Below are positions 56,517 to 64,000 of a stretch of 64,000 nt of DNA, piece after piece; within the stretch, counting starts at the first letter, position 1; the number at the start of each line of letters is the position of its first letter. The notes under the pieces were generated by a model. It worked only from the letters and a program-made list of their open reading frames with translations. It ran no database searches and was not told the DNA's origin. Source of the DNA: Saururus chinensis. Its lineage: Eukaryota; Streptophyta; Magnoliopsida; Piperales; Saururaceae. The translations under genes and the position numbers were made by a program. The stretch is taken from NCBI GenBank assembly GCA_035235625.1, contig CP141142.1, positions 21,028,995 to 21,092,994 of the forward strand, given 5' to 3'.

Positions 56517-58712
56517 TGTAACAACCCGGCCCAAGCCGGGCCCACAAAATCACTAATAGAAAATTTTTTCTTTTCTTTGAGCCAGGAATCATCGTCTGAG
56601 TGCGAGAGGTACAACGTTCGTCTACGCACTATGGAGCTTTAAGGCTTTCTCGTACATAGACTTAGGTTGTAACGAACACGTACACACGACTAAGCTTCAT
56701 AGTTCGTCGCGTGTAAAACATAATAAAACATATTATTATAATGATTTGGATCGGGCCAACGTGGCCTTGCCGTTGGTTGCCTACGTACGTATTGGATATT
56801 ATTCCAATATGATCTGATCCGAACGTAGTTCTGCCTAATGGCTACTACATACTACAAACATCACAAAATCATACATATAAAATACATATCTCCGAATATT
56901 TAATCGGAGTATACAAACACTCATCATATATCGGAGTCAAGCGGAAGTTAATAAATTAACGAAATCGTACATCTCGCTCTACCACAGAGCGGGATCAAAA
57001 TCTCATACACATATCTCGCTCTATCAGTGAGCCGAGACTGAGAACGCAAATTACATGTCTCGCTCTACCCTAGAGCGAGACCACAAACTTTATATAAGTA
57101 TACATCATGGCATATAGGCACATAGCATAGTATATAGGCACATAGCATGGCATATAGGTACATAGCATAGGATATAGGCACATAGCATGGCATATAGGTA
57201 CATAGCATAGGATATAGGCACATAGCATGGCATATAGGTACATAGCATAGGATATAGGCACATAGCATGGCATATAGGCACATAGCATGGCATATAGGTA
57301 CATAGCATAGTATATAGGCACATAGCATGGCATATAGGCACATAGCATAGTATATAGGCACATAGCATGACATATAGGCACATAGCATAGTATATAGGTA
57401 CATAGCATAGTATATAGGCACATAGCATGACATATATAAATCGTAGCATAACACACATCATAACTTGGCACATGCTGTACGGAAGATCAGAAATGCTTAC
57501 TTCTATCATAACCCATACAGTATCGGTATCCACGGATAGAACCCCGTCTTACTTCGGGTGTCTTTTTCTTGTTTCGGTGTTCAGGCAGGGCCTTGCTTAA
57601 TCTCAGGGCATTTCCTCCTTATAAGATTGTCAGCTCAGAAAATGGAACCCACCATCGGGTAGAACACCTTCGATTTAGTCAAGAACGGCTCTTGAATAGA
57701 CTAAATCGGAGTTGGGATGGTCAGAAACAGAGAAAACAAAGTTGGTCGGTATGGGTAGAACCTCTCTTTGTCTTGGGGCGTTTCCTCTTCATACGATTGC
57801 TAACTCAGAAAATGGAACCCTCCATCGCGTAGAACATACTCGATTTAGTCAAGAACGCCTCTTGAATTGACTAAATCGGAGTTAGGATGGCAAGAAACAG
57901 AGAAAACGAAGGCGATTGATGCTCGAAGGTAGCGGGCAGAACCTCCTCTTGTCTTGGGGCGTTTTCCTCCTTATACGGACTCCAACTCGAAGAAAGGACC
58001 ACTCCATTGCGTAGAGCACGCTTGATTTAGTGGGAAATGGGTCTTGATTGGCCTTAATTGGCCTCAGAACGGTCAGAAATAGAGGAAAAGAGGTTCCGGT
58101 TTTAGAATGGAGCGAAATGGGGGTTTAAATAGCCCCCGAGCCGCCGAAACCGTGGTGCCGCGCTGCCAAAACCGGCAGCGGCACTGTTTCGGTGGCGGCG
58201 CCCGCGCGTTACACGGGTCGCGACCGCGCGCGAACCCGCGGCGCCCGAGGTAACGCGGGCGCGCGTCGGGCCGCGCTGCACTGGCTCGCGCTGCGGCGCA
58301 CTCCAGTCGTGCGCCGCGTGCCAGCTCACCCATATTTTTCCATTTTTTCTTTTTTTATTTTTATTTTTATACTTAAAATTACAAACGCGCGTATCTTTCT
58401 ACCCCGGAATCGGATTCGCGCGTTCTAGGTACCGTTGGACTCGTATCGTCGAGCCCTTCGATACAAACCCACTTAAAGCAGCAAAACACACTATTTCCAA
58501 GTGGGTCCCACCTATATTGCACGTTTCTTAAATATCGTAATTTCCGGTCCCGACCTCCGTTTCGCGCGTTCTTCGAATCGTTGTGCTTGTTATGCCAAGA
58601 TCTACCTGGCTACGGGTATTTCATCTAATGAAAACCCTTAATATTAATCTCAAATTACCAAATTACCCTTAACCCTCCCGGGTTAAGCGTAACCGAAAAA
58701 CGGGTCGTTACA
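56517..58712 (-). repeat. LARD 5' LTR (2196 bp)
   Basis: Matches 50678-52892 along its whole length; 20-bp array at 57105-57440, perfect hairpin at 57057-57081, TATA box at 58124-58131. The GC block (58132-58325) is shorter than in the 3' LTR by a few tens of bases. Confidence 0.9.
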
Positions 58713-58717
58713 AGAGA

Positions 58718-59897
58718 CTACCTTTATCTTTGTCGGGCCATGGTGGGCCAAATTGTCTCCAGGTAAGGGGAGGTTCTTTCCACCGCCTACGGGAGCAGAA
58801 AGTGAGAAGCATCTCCAAGTAAAGGGGAGGTTCTATCCGCCGCCTATGGGCACGGAAAGTAAGAAGTTTCTCTAGGTAAGGGGAGGTTTTGTCCGCCACC
58901 CACAGGTGCGGGAAGTATGTAGTGTCTCTGGGTAAAGAGAAGTTCTGTCTGTACAGGCACAAGAAGAGTGAAGCATCTCCAGATAAGGGGAGGTTCTGTT
59001 TGCTGCCTTCGATCATGCACAGCGTGATGCATCTCTAGGAAAAGGGAGGCTTTGACTGTCGCCTTTAGGCAAAATGAGGAAAATGTTTCAGTGCTAGAGG
59101 AATCTCTGCCTACCATCTCCGGACCTTAAGGGGGGGCTCCATGAAGGAAGGAGCAACTCTGAAGGTGGCTACTTCCAGAACTATAGGGGAGTAAGGTTTT
59201 ATGATCTTCTTATAATTATATAAATGCATGTGCTACTGAAGATATATGATTACATGAATGCATGTGCTACTTAAGTTATATGCTATGCTCTGATCTGAGG
59301 TGTTTTCATATGTTTGATCTAATATTATCTAGTAAGCTCTGGAATGCTTTGTTCTGATTTGATATGGTCGGATGAAATCTGATATGATCTTATGGGATCT
59401 GATGTGATCCAATATGCTTTGTTGTGTTATGCTCTGCTCTGTGATAAAGCAAGATGTGTGATTCCACTGATTTGTTTAGTTTCCATTTAATTCAAATGAT
59501 TTATGAGATTTTTGTCTGACTCTGAATGATTTATTCAAATATAAGGATATATGGATTTTAACGTATATTATTTTGTGATGCGATGTATGTATTAGTTGTT
59601 AGACAGAATTATGTTTGGATCTGATCATATTGGAATAACATCATAGATGTTATCCAATATGTGCATGGGCAACCAATGACAAAGCAACATTGGCTCAATC
59701 CACATTTGATATGAAAATAGGTCTCTCCTAGCCTACGAGCAACAGAGCGGTAAAAGCTCAGTAGTGTGTAGAGGAACATTATGACTCTCGCACATAAACT
59801 TTGCCACTCCTGTTTGGTTTATGTTTTTGGGAAACCAGATTTTGGGTTATCCCTGTGAACCCCCTGCTTGGGTCGGATATCGAGCTGGGGTGTTACA
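58718..59897 (+). repeat. LTR tail related to the LARD LTR, plus orientation
   Basis: It ends CTGGGGTGTTACA at 59897. The last 300 bp align by eye with the reverse complement of 50678-51000 (for example 'ttatccaatatg', 'gggcaacca', 'agcctacgag', 'cttgggtcgga'), that is, with the 3' end of the LARD LTR. The start is not found, probably because the LARD is inserted in it. No coding sequence. Confidence 0.6.
58750..59110. repeat. Tandem repeat, unit about 57 bp, six copies
   Basis: 'ctccaggtaaggggaggttc' variants recur at about 58757, 58813, 58870, 58926, 58977 and 59033, with 'ccgcctatgggcacggaaag' between. The minus open frames over it are repeat artefacts. Confidence 0.8.
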
Positions 59898-61644
59898 ACC
59901 AAAAGGTCACATTTTCCTACCGAAAATTATCTGGGATGATACACAAACACCCTAAGATAGTGCTGAACCAATCCTAGGTGAAAGGGGAAAGAAGTGAGGA
60001 TAAGTTCTAGTATTGTGGGTGTGAGTGAAATATGCTAGGGTGATTCTCATACTAGAAGAAAGTGTCCAAAGAATCATCCTTTCAAACTTAGATCAAAGAA
60101 GAAGGAAAAGAAGCACACTACCCATGTTACCCTTAAGTTTCCCCGACAAGTTTATATAAGAAGATGAAGAGAGTGTGGGTGAAGAAGATTGTTCTTCAAG
60201 CATTGAAGGATCAATTAGGAAGAGTGTCATAGATTACATTAGCATAGGTTGGCTAGGCAAGGCTAAGAAGCTTGTCATCTCTAAGTAAAGAGATTTTGAT
60301 TTTTGCCCATGATTTAATTCTTTAAAACTTTTGGATACTAATGTTTTAGTTTTTATCACTTTTTTCTTTGTTTTCATGTCTTTAATTCATAGGTCTTGAA
60401 TTAAAAAAAAATAAAAAAATTATATATGATGAAGAATACACAAAAAATTAATATAACTTTAGCTTATTTTTGCAATTGGCCTTGATTTTATTTTTGATTA
60501 GTTCAGTTCTTAATACAAAATGAAATTAATTTTCTTCCAATATGAAAACCAATATGATTTCTGGTCAAATATACCTTAATAAAGAGAAAAATACACCATG
60601 AAGAGTGAAGATCAGTTTTATTTTCTTTTGATTGATGTTGCAATTCTCTATTTTTAAAATATGCACACATGATGCTGAGACTCAAATCACTTTTATGTAT
60701 GAAAGTCAAGAGAGAATTCCTAAACATATGTCGACTTAGGCTTTTCAATTCTAGTGTAGTCTAAGTGATCAAATTAGATGATATTTTGTTAGATTTCTAT
60801 TTAGAATTGAAAAGAAAGAAGAAATTTCCGTGTAATGTATTTAAATGTTTGTGAATCTTATGTACTTCAATACTTTTAATTCAAATAGAATTGTCCTCAT
60901 AAAGATGATGGGAGAGGCTACATACTAAGGTCAGTCTAGGCTAGTATGAATCTCCCATCTATTTAACATCGATAAAAAAATTAAAAGAAAAAAAAATTAA
61001 AAAATAAATGATGCAAGTGTAGAGGATTTTGAAAAAATCAAGCCGAAGAAAAATAATTTGAGAAAAAATATCATGACTTAGAAAAAATCATATGCATATT
61101 CTTTATTAAGCTTTTATTTTTATTAAGCTTTGAATTTGAGCTTTATTTTAATAAGTTAAAAAATGAAAACTTTGTCTTTACTAGTGTTTGAATAAATTTG
61201 TTTCAGTTTGAATAAGAGTAATATGTGAGATTCAAGATTAAAAGAGACAAGAGTTAAAAACATTGGTAGTTTCTTAAAACTTAATAAAAAAGAGTTAAAG
61301 CATCAAAAACAAGAAAGTAAAACTAACAATCACACACCAATGGAATTGACAATCTAAGGCAAGGTATCAATGAACATAATTTGTGGTTGCACTTAGGTTA
61401 AAGGGAAATTAATTTAAAAATAGTTAAAAGGAACTTAACTATGTTTATTTTTAATGTTTGATTTTTTTCATTTGAGTTTTGTATGTCAAAAATATCTTAT
61501 TTTTATGGAAAATGTCTTGAGTTATTTTTAGAAATTTATTTGAATTTTTTAAATTTTCTCAATTTTCTTCAGTTATAAAAAAATTAAAAAATCTAATTTT
61601 GTCAAGATCAATCCATAGAGCGAATGATCATTGCTCATGTTTTC
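59898..61644 (+). repeat. copia-2 copy C: gag remnant and conserved non-coding segment
   Basis: 59990-60150 encodes, with a stop, the second knuckle region of copia-2 gag (HTRRKCPKNHPFKLRSKKKE), matching copy A at 27690-27550. 60160-60790 is the conserved non-coding segment shared with copies A and B. 60790-61640 is AT-rich with no recognised feature. No pol. The Reina-3 LTR starts at 61645. Confidence 0.65.
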
Positions 61645-61978
61645 TGTTGTGCCTAGTGTAGGCACAATTTGGTATGCAGGAGTTCTACGCAAGGAAAGGG
61701 AAAGAAGTTGGAAGAAAGGAAAAGGAGTTCTTGGATTACTTCAAAACATACGAACAAAGGAAGAAGACGACCCCTTTATGGGGAGTTGCACCTCATGCTG
61801 GGAGTCACACCCCACACTGGGAGTCATGCCACTAGTGGGCCCAGTTCACCCGTGGTCCACTAGTGCGCTAGTTTCTAATAATCAAAATTACAATAATCAA
61901 TTGCTAACTAGCCTAATGACATTATAAAAGTACTAAAATAAAGGGAAATACTATCCACTAGTGCACCCGTGCACAACA
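61645..61978 (-). repeat. Reina-3 3' LTR (334 bp)
   Basis: The minus strand starts TGTTGTGCACGGGTGCAC at 61978 and ends CACTAGGCACAACA at 61645. Only the two ends resemble the Reina-1 LTR closely; the middle differs, including a repeated 'ggagttgcacctcatgctgg' type phrase at 61785-61840. Confidence 0.8.
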
Positions 61979-62008
61979 CTCCACCACGCTTCCGCACACG
62001 CCTTGTCC

Positions 62009-62623
62009 TCAAGGCGACCACGAAGGAAACCGTAGCAAAAACTCATCCTTAGACAACCACGTAGCGTCCTCAAGTGGCTGGCCCTGCCAAGAGACTAAAA
62101 CCTCCGTGGTAATCCGACCAGAACGGCGTACACGACGCAGCCGAGAAACATAAAAAACCGGATGGACCAACGAACCCGCCGGCAAAGTGAGGCGATAAGC
62201 AACTGAACCCACTCTCTCTTCGACAACATAGGGCCCATGAAACCGTAGAGCAAGCTTAGAGTGCACAGGCTGGAACAAGGAGGACTGACGCTGAGGAAGA
62301 ACTGAAACATAAACCAAGTCCCCCACGGCAAACTCGCGCTTAGTGTGATGGCCGTCATAAATCTGCTTCATTCGGTTCTGAGCTATAGATAGGTTCTCTT
62401 TAAGCTGACAAAGGACCTCATCCCGAGTTTGGAGCATATAGTCTACCTCTGCCACAGAAGACCGATGAGGCACATAGGACAGCATAGTAGGAGGCGGCCA
62501 GCCATACAAAACCTAAAAAGGAGTGCACCTGGCACGAGTGTGGTAGGCAGTGTTATAAGACCACTCTGCCCAAGGAAGAAGCTGAAGCCAACGTCGGGGC
62601 TGAGCCATAGCGAAGCAACGCAA
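62009..62623 (-). pseudogene. Reina-3 integrase C-terminus and chromodomain
   Basis: The open piece 62509-62009 (166 aa) reads from the integrase linker (LSYVPHRSSVAEVDYMLQTR) through a GPY-type module (ALRFHGPYVVEERVGSVAYR) to the chromodomain (TEVLVSWQGQPLEDATWLSK) and a natural end at FPSWSP. A TAG at about 62513 (PF-stop-VLYG) and another at about 62624 (CLE-stop-YLR) separate it from the upstream frame. Compared with Reina-1, the region between HVSRLRR and the chromodomain is shorter. Confidence 0.88.
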
Positions 62624-62626
62624 ATA

Positions 62627-64000
62627 CTACTCCAAACAACGGTTCACGACCTCTGTCTGACCATCTGTCTGCAGGTGGTATGCGGTGCTCATGTGGAGAG
62701 AAGTGCCCTGTAGAGTGAAAAATTCTTGCCAAAACTGAGAGATGAAAACCCGGTCGCGATCGGAGACAATCGTGCGAGGCATACCATGTAACTTGGCCAC
62801 GTCCCGAACATAAAGTTCCGCCACTGACTTAGTTGTATAGGGATGACCCAGAGCACAAAAATGGGCATATTTAGATAGCCGATCCATGACCACCATAATC
62901 GCCGACTTGCCTTGAACCAATGGTAAGGCCTCAACAAAGTCCATGGAAACATCGTCCCAAACCTGATCCGGAATGGGCAAAGGCTGAAGTAACCCGGCCG
63001 GTGAGGTAGTGGCGAACTTGGCACGCTGACAAACATCACAAGCAGCCACAAAATCAGTCACTGCGCGACGTACACCCTTCCACAAGAAGCTCTGACTGAC
63101 CCGTTTATAAGTACGAAGAGCACCCTCATGACCTGCCAAAGGAGAGGCATGGAAGTCATTGATGAGATGCTGGTGCAGGTCTGTAACCGCTGGCACCCAA
63201 AGACGGTCCTTCCAAAAGAGAAGGCCATCCTTCCATGCAAAACCAGGGTGCACCGCTGGGTTGGCCTGAAGGGCCGCGATCAGAGTGGAGGTCGGGAAAT
63301 CATCCTTATAAGCCTGTTGTAATTCATCAAGAAAGGGATAAACTGGGCTGGAAATAGCCAAACACAAACCTGGGTTGGCGCGTCGAGACAGTGCATCAGC
63401 CACAGTGTTGTCTGAGCCCCACTTGTACACTACCTCATAGTCATAACCTAAGAGCTTACTAACCCACCGTTGCTGCGCGGGCGTGGACACCCGTTGTTCG
63501 AGAAAATACTTGAGCGGCTGATGGTCAGTGCGAATGAGAAACCGCCGGCCAAGCAAATAAGGACGCCACTTCTCGACCGCAAGGACAATGGCGAGCATCT
63601 CTTTCTCGTGGACTGAGAAGGACAGGGAACGACCAGCCAAAGCCTTACTGAAGTAGGCAATGGGACTCTCCTCCTGAAGTAGTACCGACCCTAGGCCGGC
63701 ATCCGAAGCATCGGTCTCTACCACGAATGGCCGGCTGAAATCAGGGAGAATCAAAACAAGGGCGGTCGCCATAGCTTGTTTCAACTCCTCAAAGGCGGCC
63801 TGGGCAACGTCGGACCAACAAAAAGCACCTTTCTGTAACAGCTAAGTAAGGGGCCGAGCAATCTCGCCATAGCGGTGAATAAAGCGCCGATATTAGCCAG
63901 TAAGGCCAAGGAAACCCTGCAGCGCCCGGGCACAAGTAGGGGCCGACCAAGATAGCATGGCGGTCACCTTAGAAGGGTCCGTAGCCACACCATCATGAGA
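62627..64000 (-). pseudogene. Reina-3 RT end, RNase H and integrase core
   Basis: The open piece 63784-62627 (385 aa) is the longest reading frame in the window. It holds RNase H (VVETDASDAGLGSVLLQEES; Asp and Glu ligands; FLIRTDHQPLKYF), the integrase HHCC domain (LAGHEGALRTYKR, CDVCQRAK) and the DDE core (SMDFVEALPLV, TIVSDRDRVFISQFW, TDGQTEVVNRCLE), all with catalytic residues kept. The Met at 63784 is internal, not a true start. Upstream to 64000 the RT thumb is visible with a TAG at about 63842 and a TAA in LTG-stop-YRRF near 63895. RNase H and integrase would act in replication and insertion. Confidence 0.9.

Larger units (their letters stand above)
50678..58712 (-). mobile_element. Non-coding LTR retrotransposon (LARD), complete, 8035 bp
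   Basis: Two long LTRs (50678-52892 and 56517-58712, about 2.2 kb each) enclose 3.6 kb without any recognisable gag or pol on either strand. Target duplication AGAGA is exact (50673-50677 and 58713-58717). Primer site (56514-56503, TGGTATCGGAGC on the minus strand) and polypurine tract (52893-52909) define minus orientation. LTR termini are TGTAAC(G/A)ACCCG and CGGGTCGTTACA. The LTR pair is nearly identical with few changes, so the insertion looks young relative to its neighbours. Such an element must borrow proteins from a related autonomous element not seen here. It is inserted between the 46-bp array and another LTR. Confidence 0.9.
61645..64000 (-). mobile_element. Reina-3: 3' part of a Reina-type chromovirus, runs off the window
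   Basis: 3' LTR (61978-61645) preceded on the minus strand by chromodomain, integrase, RNase H and the end of RT. Same family as Reina-1: identical motifs and the same GCGGAAGCGTGGTGG before the LTR. Best preserved copy in the window, with long open stretches but a few stops. Confidence 0.9.

Noticed and set aside
46373-59897. One giant element with LTRs at 46373-50123 and 50298-59897 (minus the LARD)
   Set aside because: The two candidate LTRs share the 46-bp array but their starts and outer halves do not match, and no target duplication was found (TGGAC versus ACCAA).

Overview
This is nuclear DNA of a flowering plant with a large, repeat-rich genome. I find no intact host gene, no rRNA or tRNA gene and no CRISPR array. 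Almost everything that can be recognised is LTR retrotransposon in layers of nested insertion, plus one non-autonomous DNA transposon and two fragments of pentatricopeptide-repeat (PPR) genes. The long terminal repeats, primer binding sites for initiator Met or Asp tRNA, chromodomains and Athila/Tekay/Reina/copia domain orders are all typical of angiosperms. The names Tekay-1, copia-1, Reina-1 and so on are labels for this window only. Lineage calls rest on motif reading, not on phylogeny.

Layout. 1-9059: a decayed Ty3/gypsy chromovirus on the minus strand (Tekay-1), with a solo LTR of its own family inside its 3' LTR. 9060-20809: a copia element on the minus strand (copia-1), inserted in the Tekay-1 gag. 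Its LTR carries a 1.4 kb hAT-like transposon that captured a PPR gene piece, and its reverse transcriptase is split by a complete plus-strand chromovirus (Reina-1, 14115-19470). 20810-22963: the 5' LTR, primer site and gag start of an Athila-like element (Athila-1, plus), with a 71-bp LTR relic in gag. 22964-39698: a second Athila-like unit (Athila-2, minus) with two LTRs, gag and a 3' accessory ORF but no recognisable pol. In the place of pol lie a copia gag, a head-to-head pair of copia LTRs, further gypsy LTRs, a chromodomain stub and a PPR gene fragment. 39699-43486: a copia-derived repeat and a truncated Reina-2. 43487-50677: LTR-like DNA with a large 46-bp tandem array. 50678-58712: a complete 8-kb non-coding LTR element (LARD) with a perfect 5-bp target duplication. 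58718-61644: another LTR tail and a third copy of the copia-derived repeat. 61645-64000: the 3' part of Reina-3 (minus), the best preserved coding sequence in the window.

No element here can supply its own proteins: every gag or pol region has stops, frameshifts or deletions. The LARD and the gag-only copia family would have to be mobilised by proteins from elsewhere. The most informative observations are these: the CAG-to-TAG bias of the stop codons; clusters of CG-containing words upstream of the TATA box in several unrelated LTR families; two separate PPR gene fragments carried in mobile DNA; the non-coding LARD with its internal 128-bp repeats; and a PBS/PPT pair only about 160 bp apart.
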